Part shown: in pieces, positions 12,145 through 23,306 of the stretch | Numbering within the stretch: position 1 is the stretch's first letter | Layout of the letters: every line of letters starts with the position of its first letter | Source of the DNA: Terana coerulea | Taxonomy: Eukaryota > Basidiomycota > Agaricomycetes > Polyporales > Phanerochaetaceae | DNA: 64,000 nt | Reading direction: 5' to 3' | Assembly: GCA_024811115.1 (NCBI GenBank) | Contig: JAKOGH010000008.1 | Coordinates: 124,001-188,000 of the forward strand | Made by a program: the position numbers and the translations under genes | The notes under the pieces: model-generated | Told to the model about the DNA's origin: nothing | Databases searched by the model: none | The model's input: the letters and a program-made list of their open reading frames with translations, nothing else

Positions 12145-14256
12145 ATGTCTTCGACTCAAGTACATACCGAGACAAGAGAAGGCCGTAGCCCTCATGCCGC
12201 TTCTACGGGATCCCTCTCTCTGCGCGCACGCTCACCCCATCCTGCAGCCACTCCGGCGGTCGAGCGAACGAGCTTTGACAAGGGTGGTGCAATAGAGCTG
12301 GCAGAGATGTCAGGTGGAGGGACCTCCAGCGGTGCCGACGTCACCACAGGAAAGACAAGTCCCCCAGAATTAACAGACGAGGCACGCAAGTCCTCAAAAT
12401 GGCTTTCCCACCTGCAGTTTGTTGGCTGCTGCTGGCCATTGTTTCTGGCAGGCTGGAATGATGGCACGACTGGCCCGTTGCTCCCAACAATCCAAACCCA
12501 TTATCATGTATGTTGCCTCTTCCAGCAAGCGGATGAATGGTATGCTTACCACAGCCACAGGTTGGATACGCCGTTGTATCGCTTATATTTGTCTTCAATT
12601 GTGTCGTGAGTTGGTTTTGATGCGTACAGCTGTTTTCACTTATGTTTGTTTACTTCCTCAAGGGATTTATTTCTGCCGCCGCCGCTAACGTCTATCTTAC
12701 AGACAAGTTTGGGTTTGGGAAGGTGAGTAATTTCGGAGTTATGTCTGCATTGCGCTAGTGACTCATGTGTATCGTAGGTCATGGTGCTGGGTATGTATCT
12801 CACCGCCCACATGCTGTATCTGAAGCTCACTGCCGCATTTACGGTCAGGTTCCATAGCCCAGTTGATAGGATATGCGCTGGAGTCACCTGCACCGCCATT
12901 CCCTGTTTTCGTTCTGGGATTTGCCGTCAACGGCTTTGGTCTCGCTTTACAAGTCAGTATGGGCGTGACCCTAATATTCATTATGATCTCGGCGCGCTAA
13001 ATTTCACTCGTTATCAGGATGCTGGGGCCAACGGCCTCGTAGCCAGCATGAAGGACAACGCTCAAACGAAGATGGGTATTCTGCACGCGGTGTATGGTAT
13101 GGTCATCGCCCATACACTGTACATTTACGTTTGCTCACCACACTCACCCATTCACAGGATTGGGAGCTCTATGTGCGCCTCTAGCGGCTACTGAGTTTGC
13201 CAAGATGAAACATTGGTCCTTCCAGTATCTAATCTCTCTTGGCATCACGGTCTTGAATACAATTGTATTAGTAACCGTATTCCGCTTCAAGAGACAAGAG
13301 GGTGCGTCACTACTCCTCCATGCAACAACTCGCTGACACAAAGTATTATTAGAGCTTTTGGGGCAGACAGATCAGGCGAGAACACACACCGCTGTTGCAA
13401 ACCATGAGGACAGCAAGTACCGCCAAATCTTCAGGATGCGTGAGGTGCACCTTCTGGCTTTCTTCATCTTCATATATGTCGGTGTCGAAGTCACGCTCGG
13501 AGGTACATTGTATATCTCTCATACCATGTCGGCCATGTATTGACCGCTAGCCAGGCTGGACCGTCACATACATCCGCAATGAGAGAGCTGGAGGACCTAA
13601 TTCTGGATATATATCTGCTGGCTTCTTTGGGGGTAAGTATCTATGCGGACTACTACGACCAACCCCTCAGCTAATTGCTCGCGTAGGCTTGACATTCGGC
13701 CGTGTTGCTTTCCTATGGATTAATCAAAAGGTATATTCCTGCTAGCGACAAGAATCGCCCACGCTGAACCATACTCTACACACATCAGATTGGGGAACGG
13801 CGCGCAATCTTTATATACACGGTTCTGTCTATAGGGTGAGCAAAACACTTACGCCACGAGCCGAATCTAGCTAACGGTGATTGTAGGCTGGAGCTCATTG
13901 TTTGGCTCGTACCATCCCTCGTCGGAGATGCAGTCGCCATATCCTTCATCGGTGCTCTGCTTGGCCCAATTTACCCCCTTGTTATGAATCATTCTGCCAG
14001 GATCTTGCCTCACTGGCTCCTTACCGGAAGCATAGGGTGGATTGCCGGCTTTGGTCAGGCGGGCTCTGCGTTCTTACCGTTCCTCACGGGCGCCATCGCT
14101 TCCAAGGCAGGCATCTGGGCGTTGCAACCTCTGTGAGTCTGAGTACTGCGCAATCTACATTCAGCGACTGATGCAGCTCCCAGAATGGTTGCGATGATGG
14201 GTTTTATGTTGCTTCTCTGGTTCATGGTTCCAAGTTCAGCACGTCGCGTTGACTAG
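12145..14256 (+). CDS. MFS transporter, BSC6-like general substrate carrier
   Basis: Integral membrane carrier with 12 predicted TM segments, of the fungal group annotated as bypass-of-stop-codon-6-like MFS. A hydrophilic N-terminus of about 90 residues precedes FVGCCWPLFLAGWNDGTTGP. Then come VGYAVVSLIFVFNCVGFIS, LTDKFGFGKVMVLG (loop 2-3), LGFAVNGFGLALQDAGANG, FFIFIYVGVEVTLGGWTVTY, SAGFFGGLTFGRVA, GPIYPLVMNHSARILP and GFGQAGSAFLPFLTGAIASK. Around ten short introns all join in frame. The last joins WALQP to LMVAMMGFMLLLWFMVP and the stop is 14254-14256. ATG 12145 is the first in-frame Met. Intact. Substrate unknown. Confidence 0.85.
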
Positions 14257-14753
14257 ACGCCGTATCAGGATGAGGGAGCTGAGATCTGAGAGACCGCCAG
14301 TCTCCCGGTACTCGCTTATAGTATAGTTCTTACCCCAGCTAGACACCGCTGTATCGAATAATTATCCCTCCTCACATCTATGATTCATGCTTTGCATGTA
14401 ATTTTCAAGAGCGAAGCATACTTCCAACAAATTTAAAGTCGTAAGTTGCCCTGCTAACACGCTCACGTAAAAGCGTTGTGTCAGCTAAGCGCACCTGTGG
14501 TCCGAATACCGGGACTCTGACAGCGCGTTTCGACCTCACTGCTTTTGGCTGACGCCTCACCGACTGCCAGCCACTCCTTACAACATAGGCTCCGAGTACA
14601 CTTGGATTGCGTTCATTGTGGCCGTGTGATCAGAACGTCTCACCTCCAAACACCTACAAGTGACAACCGTGGACTTGTACGTTGACTATTACAATTCACG
14701 CTCCCTATCTGTACTTCTTGTCCTTACTGCGCACATCTCACAGTCCCTAGCCC
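14257..14753. other. Intergenic, promoter of the Sec2-like gene
   Basis: About 500 bases, no coding signal. Several pyrimidine-rich tracts just upstream of 14754 resemble a fungal core promoter. No clear TATA box. Confidence 0.45.
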
Positions 14754-17579
14754 ATGGCACCTGCTGCCGACCATGGCGACGACGAAATGAACGAGCTCAA
14801 CCAGGAGGCTGACTACCTCGACCAGACAGTTTCCGTCGACACGAATGGCGTCAATGGCCACAAACCTGAGCGGCGGAGACCAAGCGGAAGCGGCGACCAG
14901 GAGGCGCAAGCTCAAGTCATCGAGTCCTTACGCTCTCAAGTCCAGGACCTCTTCTCTCAGGTTACGCAGCTCAACGGCAAGCTCGTCCGGTCGTATGATC
15001 GCGTCTCGGATCTGGAAGACGAGCTACATGTCACCTCGGACAACCTGCGGCACACCACTGTGAAGGTGTCCCACCTTGAACTGGAACGCAGCCAACATCT
15101 GGCAGCTTTGAGTACCGGCCTACTTGTGGAGAAGTCCCATGTCACCGCGGAGCTTTCACGGCTGATGGAGCAGGCGACGGAAGAGGCGGCTCGAGCTGGA
15201 GAGGCGGTCAGTGCCCGGACTGCGATTGAGCAGGAGCTGGACGACCTCAGTGCCGGTCTCTTTGACCAAGCGAATAGGATGGTTGCTGAAGCGCGGCTGG
15301 GTCGCGCTCGCAGTGAGCAGAAGGTGGACGAGACGGAGCAGGCTTTGAAAGGCGCAGAAGAGATCGTTGGGATTTTGCAGACTCAGCTGCAAGCATTACA
15401 GGCGGAGAAGGACCAGGCAAATAAGGATGCGGAAGATATGCGGGTTTTAGTGGGCAAGGGGAAGTGGGTCGAGCAACCTCAAGCATCAGGCAAGGTGTCG
15501 CGGGTGAAGCTCCTTTGTGTGCATTCGCCTTACGGCGAATACCTACAATTCATATCCCACCTCCGCTCGGTCAGACCAGCAGCTCTTCATCCTCCTGCCA
15601 TGCCAACTCTGTTGTCTTTGCCATTCCTAGCAAGATTGGTGTCGGAAGACTCGTACGTTCCCATCCGTTGACTATTGAATTTGTATTGACAACACTCCTT
15701 CAGAGAGCCTACAGTTCGGCTTGATCTTGCTCCTCAGCTGAACTGGCTCACCCGACGATCTGTACTTGCTGCTATCCACAGTGGTCAGCTCACTATTGAG
15801 CCAATGTCCACCACAACGCTCCTGGAAGAGCTTTCATCTTCTTCATCTATACCCGGAACTGCTCATCATACCCACGTCTCATGCGCCCTATGCGGCGCCT
15901 CCATTCTGGAGCCACCCTCCTCTCCGAATCGCCCAAACTTTGCCACTAGAGCCTCATCCCTTGGCATGTCGTCGGGTTGGACCCCTTCACTCCTGAAAAG
16001 CTCACTTGTTCAGTCCATCACATCCGCATCTTTTGGTAACAACAATTCTCACCCGACCACACCCACAACTACAGAGCCCCCTACCCATGTGTTTATCTTT
16101 CCGGTTGGAGAGTACCGCCTCCTCGGGCTTGCCATCCCTTCCTCTTGCGAACCAGCAACCCGGTACGCCGCGGCCCCCGACAATATATCCGCTTTGTCCT
16201 TCTGGGTGGTGTCTTGGTCGGCTACGAACCACATGCTCTCTCTGGGCTTTCGTGCGAACCAACGTTGTCGAAAAGGTCTGGGAGGACGAGCCGTATGCTC
16301 CTCCGTCAAACATACAGACTCCACGACTGGGGTCTCAGGAGCTGACCACTACGAACACTTCTGAAGCGCAACCATCGCCTAGAAAGTCCCGGCTTGGCAT
16401 AGGCTCACTATGGGGCACAATGTCACGCACCTTGAGCAACACCCCGAAGCCCGAGACAGAGAGTCCGAAGGAGAAGGAAATTGCCCCCCTGTCCCGCCGC
16501 GACGCATGCCGCCGCCGCCGCCTCCCCGTGATGGCACCCCTCCGCCGCCACCTCCTCGTGATACAGCACGCCCGGCTCCGCCACCCCGCCATCCGCCAGT
16601 CGAAGCACCTGTACCCAAGCTCGCCCCGGCAGCGCCTCCACCGCTTCCAAAGAGAAGCCGACAGCGTACTGCCAGCCCCGCTCCCCCAGAGGAACCCGCG
16701 CCCGCGGACGGTGCAGCTACAAAGGAGCCCGATTCTGCTCTGTTGTCGCCTCCTGCAGAGGAAGGCGAGCAATTCACCACCCCAGGTGAGGAGCTGGCTG
16801 CGCCGCCTCTTGGGCGTCCGGTGTCACCAGCCACGGTTCCGCTCCCCGCTTCCGTGCCTTCTACTCCGGTGCACGCTGCGTTCCAGGTCCCGGGTCAGGC
16901 CGATACTGCTACTAGGGTTGCGACGCCCCCTCCAGACCGACCCCAGACGCCGTCGAAGTCGGGTCCCCCTCCGCCCTTGCCAAGGAGAGCGGCGGCCAGA
17001 ACCCGCCCCGTGGCTACGCCTGCAGAAGAGGTACCGCCCGCTGATTCGGCTCCTCCTCCCAGTGATAACTCGACAACAGAGGCTGCCGTGCTCAATGCGG
17101 TGGATTCACGGGAGCAGCATGCTAGTCTGGCGGCTGAAACCTCCACAGATGCCGCCAAGTCCGAGGCTGTCGTATCAGATGCGGTCGAAGAGTCCCAGCA
17201 AAGCGAGGCCGTCGCGAATGGAGTCAACGCTGACTCAGAAGTACCTGTCCCATCCCCGGAGGAAAATGCTCCTCACGCGTTGGAAGCTCTGCCCAAGTCG
17301 CATGCAGGGTCTGCGGAGAACGTCGTCTCCTCCAAAGAGGGATCCATCCGGTCTCTCGAGGACGTTTCGCTGGTGAACGGTTCGGATGAAGAGCGCCAAA
17401 AGCCCTCGCGCGTAGCTGAGTCGCCTGAGCCAAGCTCGGGCGTGCCAACTCCGGATGCGGTCGATGAGGACGAGGTTGGGCTCTACGTGGGCAGCGCAAC
17501 CTGGGAAGAGCGTACGTGGAAGGAACTGGTCAAGCTACGGGAGGAGATGTTCTGGGCTAGGGTCGGAGGTGTCCGGTGA
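14754..17579 (+). CDS. SEC2: Sec2-like Rab (Sec4/Rab8-type) guanine nucleotide exchange factor; two compensating one-base indels
   Basis: Exchange factor for a secretory Rab on post-Golgi vesicles. The N-terminal coiled coil (about residues 60-240) holds the Sec2 signature (DDLSAGLFDQANRMVAEAR). A conserved middle region follows: EYLQFISHLRS, LPFLARLVSEDSEPTVRLD, LNWLTRRSVLAAIHSGQLTI, CALCGASILE and IYPLCPSGWCLGRLRTTCSL with WAFVRTNVVEKVWEDEP. The C-terminal third is Pro-rich and probably disordered (PPVPPRRMPPPPPPRD). One intron, 15653-15703. The frame slips at 16101-16102 (CC, one C expected) and returns at 16484-16489 (six C, seven expected). Because the two changes cancel, exon total 2775 bases stays divisible by three (924 residues). 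The family is clear from the coiled coil; the C-terminus rests on the indel reading. Confidence 0.82.
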
Positions 17580-17996
17580 ATGTACGGGTTTGATTTTGCA
17601 TTATCTACGTCCGAGACGCATCCATAATACTAGTGTTGGTGTACATAAGTACTGCCGCATCCAACACGGTTGGTTCAAAGTGCAATCCTGGACACTCATA
17701 TCAGTGCAATATATTAATATTCATGTATCTCTTGATGCACGCGGTACAACCGTACAAGTATCAGGACATTGCACCGTATAGTAAGTATCGCTTCCATCCG
17801 TATTACGATGTCACAATTCCAGCAGGTCGAGATCGTCTGTCGGATTGGTTGCCCCACGTTTACCATTTCCAGACGCACAGCGCAAGTATTACATAAAAAT
17901 AAATATTTTGCTTCTTCCTGCTGTGTATGTAGCAGGTTCGAGTCTGTCGAGGCAACAGTATATGGTACAAAAATATCTTATGGTCTCCCTGGTTTC
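17580..17996. other. Convergent intergenic region
   Basis: AT-richer stretch between the Sec2-like and TPR-CHAT stop codons, probably both 3' UTRs. No gene. A B-box-like tRNA motif at 17935-17945 is not supported by any other tRNA feature. Confidence 0.5.
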
Positions 17997-20900
17997 TCAC
18001 GCGCCAATATGCACGTAGTTGACCCATCTCTCTAGACAGTCCGCCGCCGTCTCCTTTGATACTCATCCACTTCTTCCTCATCTTCTTCGTCGCCACTGCC
18101 AACGCACGCGCAGCCCGCTTATAGCCAACCTCTGACGGGTGCTTCCCATCCTGCGGTCGAAGCATCTCGGCATAAAACAGCCTGGCGAGGTCCGGACCGT
18201 CCTCGTCTTTTCATCTGCCACATCGTCCCGACGACGCTGTGGAAGCCGGAGACTTGCATCGCGGCCGCGAGATGGAGCGCCTCTTCGGACGCGCTGCCCT
18301 GCGTCTGCTCTGCCGTGTGGCAAGCCGAGAGGAAGGCGAACTCTGCGTGGGGGATGTGCGAGCGGATGATGTCGCGCAAAGTGAGCGGATCAGCTGGATC
18401 GGACAGCACGAATGCGGATTCGAAGGGCCGGCCCGGCACGAGGTGTCCATGGCATGCGAAGTGGACCCAGTTCGCGGTCTTGAGTCTGTCGACCACTGCG
18501 CTCGGCGTCGCTTGTTTGCCTTGAACGACCTCTATGGTCACGCGGGAGTCAACGACACGCCCAAGATCTTCAAGGACGCCGAGCTCTTCTTTCACGCGAG
18601 CTAAGGACGCGTCAACCTGCGCGACAGCGAGGAGGACTGGCGATCGTGCTTCAGAGGCGCTGCGATTATTCAAGCGGGACTCCATCAAGGCAACGATGGT
18701 CGGCGTGTATGAAGAAATGTACAGATCCGAGAGGTAGCGTTTACTCTCGCCATCGTATGCTGCGTGTAATGGTAGACCGCATAGGACGGACGTAGGGCAC
18801 CACCAAATGCGTGAGCCGTGAGAGATGTTGAGAGTCTTGAGCGCATGCACAACTGGGCCGACGAGCATATCCCAAAGCTTAACCAAGACATACGTCAGTA
18901 TTTTGCGGTACGCCAGCGGAGTGGTTCCGAGGCGATGTTCATTGCGACCCTCCAGAAGTTTGTTGAAGAGAGTGATCATGTCGCCGTAGAATTTGTCAGA
19001 CAGAGGGACACAGACAGGGTCGTGACGGTGGACGATGATCAAAGCGTCGGAGCGATACTGGTTGTGGGTCACGATAATAATTGGGCCCTCGGCTGCCGAG
19101 TCCTGAAGCGTGTGAAATTGGGGTAACCTCAGAAAGTCGGCTAGCCCTGGTTTATTTCGGACCACTTGTATCAGGTTGTCCATCCTCGTAGATAGTTCGC
19201 GTTTGGTCTTGAGCATGGATCCAACGTGATCTGCGCTGACATGCGGAAATGCATCGCTTAGTGTGGCCCGCATGTGGCTTGCATTGGTTCCCGATGGATT
19301 CGGCGAGGTCGTAAATGCGTCTAACTCTTGGGCAGCTTGTGTGAACGAGCGATGCAATTCCTTATCCTGCTGCTCCAGGCGGTCCAGTGGGGCCCTGAAC
19401 CGTCGTAGCTGAGACCAGAGAAGCGCCCTCCCTTGTTCAAGGAGCTGCACCGCAACTGCAAGATTGCCTTCCTTGATTGAATAGGACGCGCCATCCAGCG
19501 GTAACATACCGTTATTCTGAACCACCTCATGTTGCCTCTCGAGAGTGGGGTACACGACAAGCGCACGTTCCAGTAGCTCCATGGATCTCTGGTATGCTCG
19601 CAGAGTAGAGGGGTGCCTGTCCTGCCGTCCGAAGTTCGCCCACAATGAAGCAGCTCTGAGCTGGTCAGAAATTGGACCAGACTGTGTGATGTCGGTGGCG
19701 CATGACTCAAGGAGCTCCATACATTCTTCCTCCATCTCCTGCAGGCTGCCTGCTGAATGTTGGGACATGGTATGGAGGTGGATGGCTAAGTTTATGAGGG
19801 AAGTGTGCCGGAGACGGTGTCCGGGAGGACGGAGTACGAGGGTTTCTCGCTGTAACGAGATGGACTCCTCGAGATCCATCAACTGTTTGTCTCGGTGGAA
19901 CCGAGCACGCAGTGCAAACGCTAGGCCGGCGAGGGAGTGGTGCCGGTCAAGGTGTCCAGGAGAACGCAATACGAGGGCGGCTCGGTGTAGTGAGATAGAC
20001 TCCTCGAGATCCTGCAGCTGGCCAGTCTGTTCAAAGCGGGTCTCGAGTGCAAGCCCTGTGCTGCCAAGGGAGTGATGCCGAAGCGGGTGACCAAGGGGGC
20101 GCAGCGCAAGGGCATCTCGTTGTAGTGAGATGGATTCCTCAAGATCCTGCAGCTGACCAGCCTGATTAAAGCGGTTCTGTAGTGTAAGCCCTAGGTTGCT
20201 AAGGGAGTGATGCCGGAGCGGGTGACCAGGAGGACGCAGCGTCAGAGCACCTCGCTGTAATGAGATGGCCTCCTCGAGATCCTTCACCTGACCAACCAAG
20301 TGATAACGAGCCTGCAGGGCAAGCCCGAGGCCACCAAGGGAGTGGTGCAGGTCAGGGTGCCCAGAAGAACGCAGCGCGAGGGCGTCTCGGTGTAGTGTGA
20401 TAGATTCCTCGAGATCCTGCAGCCGACCAACCTTGTCAAATCGGTCCCCTAATGCGAGCGCCAGGTTACCAAGGGAGTAATCCCGGAGTGTGTGACCAGG
20501 AGGACGCAGCACGAGGGCCTCTCGCTGCAATAAGATGGACTCCTCGAGATCCCCCATTTGACCACTCTGGAGAAAGCGGGTTCGCAGTGCAAGTGCCAGG
20601 CCGCCGAGGGAGCGGTGCCGGTCACGGTGCCCAGGAGGATGCAGTACGAGGGCCTCTCGGTGTAATGAGACGGACTCCTCGAGATCCTGCAGATGACCAG
20701 CTCGGTCAAAGCGGGTCCGCAGTACAAGTGCCAGGCTGTTGATGGAGGTGGGCCGGCCAGGGTGCCCCAAAGGACGTAATGAGAGGTGCTGGTTATAAAA
20801 TGTGATGGCGTCATTTAAGTCCTCAATCTTGCCGTACCGCTCAAATCGGCGGTTGCAGGCGTGTGCGCGGTTAAACAAGACTGTTGGTCGGTCGGGATAA

Positions 20901-21244
20901 TCAGGCGCAGGAGTGATGGAGAGGAGGTCGCGATAATGCTGAATGACCTCATCAAGGTCTGACGCAGCGTCGCGGACATGTAGCGCGTATGCGAGCTCGA
21001 ATAAGACGGAGGGGTGCTGCTTATTGTGCGGAGAGCACGATGCCAGTGCGCGTCGCCGCTGTTCCACAAGATCGCCTTTATCCACCGCCGCAGGACCGGG
21101 TGAGTCTGTCTGAAGTCGAGCACATATGTAACCCTGCATCAATTTCGGACAATATAAAGTAGCAACGTCTACTAACCCACCTGCGCGGCACTCATTGCCT
21201 CTCTCGCTCTTATGAAGTACTAATCCCTGGATCGGTATACTCAA
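17997..21244 (-). CDS. TPR-CHAT protein (tetratricopeptide array plus caspase-like CHAT protease domain); two one-base indels near the 3' end
   Basis: Roughly 1060-residue protein. The N-terminal half is a tetratricopeptide-type array including eight 45-residue units (consensus DLEESISLHRDALALRPPGH then LRHHSLGNLGLAL). The C-terminal third is a CHAT domain, a caspase-like clan CD cysteine peptidase fold: GLPLHAA, WVHFACHGHL (catalytic His codon 18449-18451) and EFAFLSACHTAEQTQG (catalytic Cys codon 18320-18322), then GFHSVVGTMWQM. Both dyad residues are present, so it may be an active protease. The frame slips at 18208-18211 (TTTT, three expected) and at 18041-18042 (CC, one expected). Correcting both gives DEDGPDLARLFYAEMLRPQ and the usual family ending ERWVNYVHIGA with stop at 17997. 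21244 is not an ATG; the true start, probably behind a 5' intron, is uncertain. Function in fungi is unknown. Confidence 0.85.
19751..20830 (-). repeat. Eight tandem 135-bp coding repeats (TPR units)
   Basis: Each unit encodes 45 residues and units are clearly related at DNA level, with recurring ctcctcgagatcc and gtgaccaggaggacgcag on the plus strand. This is longer than the 34-residue TPR because two helical pairs are joined by a fixed LRPPGHP-type turn. The similarity implies recent duplication or gene conversion and may be copy-number variable. Confidence 0.85.
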
Positions 21245-21757
21245 TGCGTTCGACCGACTTGGAGAGATTGATCAAAGTATTAACTAAGCTTCAGCGCCGC
21301 AGAACAGAACGAGTATACATACTGGCAACCGATGATTGGAAAGACCTGCAGTCAGCGGGACAGTAATGATATGACTTGAGTCGGCCGCTTGACGTGCTTG
21401 GGTGATGCGTATGTTATCCAGTACGTGCAAGACGAGAGGACTCAGAGAGGACGCCCTTCAGTCTGCTCTACCGGCGCCGATGACGCGTGCGCTCTGCTGC
21501 GTTACTGAGATGACGTGGCGCTTACGGAGAAACCACTTTGCTTCCTACCATCAGCTCACTCTCTAAGCCCCTGACGGTGGACTATGAATGCACACTCAGC
21601 TGTCATTTTCTGCTCAGCGAAGGAAAATTTGTGAATGCTGCTGTACCACTAAATAATTTAACAGAGACAGCGAGCTTAGATTGACCTTTAGGATGCTGCT
21701 TCGTGTCGTACACTGAGTCCATGCACGCCTACCAAGGAACCCGGTGGCGCATCAATA

Positions 21758-22026
21758 GTCTGTACCAATTTGACGCCCCCTGGCAGAGGGGGTCCAATAG
21801 CCTTTTAGGAAGGCACCCAGACAAGCCCGCTTGCAGCAGAACTTGCTTCTATACGCTGAAGATGGGCCAGTGCAAATACTAGCAGGCTGATGGAGTCTTC
21901 TGAGAAGCTGCACGCCCCCGTTGTGCTCGTTGAGGTGCGGGAGGAGATGGAAAGCGACGGCAAAAGTGCCTTCCTAAAAGGCTATCTGACCCCCTCCGCC
22001 AAGGGGCGTCAGAATTAGTGCAGACC
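21758..22026. mobile_element. Non-autonomous inverted-repeat element (MITE-like), 269 bp
   Basis: Two arms of about 60 bases face each other: 21758-21816 and 21966-22026. Reverse-complementing the right arm gives near identity to the left; both share gacgcccc, agggggtc and tagccttttaggaaggcac, with about seven mismatches and one gap. The 149-bp interior has no open frame. No transposase is present, so it would need one in trans. Target-site duplication is unclear; a TA dinucleotide lies just outside or within each end. It sits between the TPR-CHAT 5' end and the CsbD-like gene. It could instead be a transcribed hairpin. Confidence 0.65.
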
Positions 22027-22356
22027 TTATATCAAAGATTTAAAGGTCTGCCTAGGGAGACTAGCGCATCAAGTACATATCGTACGCGGATAACGGTGCG
22101 TTATTCTCGAACGACAGGCACTTCCTATTGTGGACTTGTTGTGCCTTAGCACCCTTGTGGTACGCCCATCTGTTGGCCGCTCCACTACGCCCCAGGTACA
22201 TATGATCCCGCGTCTCCTGCAAGTCTACAACATGATCCGACTCCACTGCCATCTCCCAGTAACTTATCAGTGCGCCACTCGTCAGTGGTCACGGCTGGAG
22301 CTCCACTCTCAGTGCCCAGTGCTCCTTCGTCATTGCACAGGCCGCACCGTCCATTG

Positions 22357-22363
22357 TATATAA
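22357..22363 (+). promoter_or_regulatory. TATA box of the CsbD-like gene
   Basis: tatataa, 105 bases before ATG 22468, followed by a C/A-rich leader with CAACCTCACAC-type sequence. A canonical TATA is uncommon in this window and suggests an inducible or highly expressed gene. Confidence 0.55.
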
Positions 22364-22467
22364 GGAGGAGGCGATGGAGACTTGGATCGCCACAAACTTA
22401 CCTCTTACGACCCTCACGAACACACCCTCACGACTGCAACCTCACACAAACCAATCGACCAATAACC

Positions 22468-23306
22468 ATGCCGCTCTTCCACGTACGTAGTCTGTCTTTA
22501 AGCCTGTCTGGCTGAAGTCTCACTATGGTTTAACAGCACAACAACGCTGCCAACACCACCGCCACAGGCACTGGCCCCGCCGCCGGCACTGCCGGCTATG
22601 ATACCATGCAACCAACGACCACGTTGGTCCCATGGGCACCGGCACTGGCCCTACTATGAACCCTGCACACCGCACCACGGAAGGAATGGGCCATAACAAC
22701 GTCAACGCCGGCCAAGGTGCATACGCGCAAGGCATGACGCACCTGCCTCCGCAACACTACAACCAGGTAAGCACCCACAGTTACGCTTGAAGTCCGCATT
22801 TCTGACCTCCTACTTACAGAACACTGCTGGCACCGCCGCAGACCCCTACGCTAACACCGTCGGCAACAACGACGTTGCTCCCACCAACCACTTCAGCGAC
22901 GGCCACCACAGCGGTGGTGCGAGCGCTACTGTCGGCAAGGTGGAGCGCATCATCGGCACCGTGGTCGGCAGCTCGTCGCTGAAGGCCAAGGGTGCGATGA
23001 AGGAGCAAGAAGCAGCGGCCCTCAAGACACAACGCGCGGAGCTCACTGAGGCGGAACGTCTCGAGGAAGAGGCCACGATGAGACGTCAGCGCGCCGTCGA
23101 TCATGGTACGTACCCACTGTGCGCTCTGTTTTCTTCGCAGATTTCTGACAATTGTAACAGGTGCGCACCCATCGAACAAAGCTCTGGGCGGTGCTGCTCA
23201 GGCTCAGGAATTCGGTGGCAATTTCGGCCAGTTGGGTGCCACAGGGCCCGGCGGTGCGCTTGGTGGCAACGGCATAGTCCCTGGTGCCCGAGCTGGCGCG
23301 TTGTAA
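22468..23306 (+). CDS. Small CsbD-like / Gly-Thr-rich protein, one-base frameshift
   Basis: Four exons: 22468-22482 (MPLFH), 22537 to about 22766, about 22820-23105, and about 23161-23306. The N-terminus is Asn/Thr/Gly-rich and probably disordered. A central amphipathic segment, GKVERIIGTVVGSSSLKAKG then KEQEAAALKTQRAELTEAER, resembles the CsbD pattern GK-E-x3-G-x3-G-x-L-x2-KG seen in stress-induced proteins. The tail is Gly-rich (GGAAQAQEFGGNFGQLG). In exon 2 the frame breaks at 22604-22605 (CC, CCC expected); restoring a base gives GYDTHATNDHVGPMGTGTG and continues to the next exon. The assignment is by pattern only. A TATA box upstream fits a stress-responsive gene (inference). Confidence 0.7.

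Noticed and set aside
16006..17376. 456-codon plus-strand frame
   Set aside because: Its first part is the true Sec2-like frame after the 16101 slip, but beyond 16489 it is Arg/Leu-rich out-of-frame translation of the Pro-rich tail.
17935..17945. tRNA B-box-like ggttcgagtct
   Set aside because: No A-box at the right distance and flanks cannot form an acceptor stem.
21758..22026. Interpretation as a CRISPR-like or phage att structure
   Set aside because: Only two inverted arms, no spacers and no integrase; the eukaryotic context favours a MITE.
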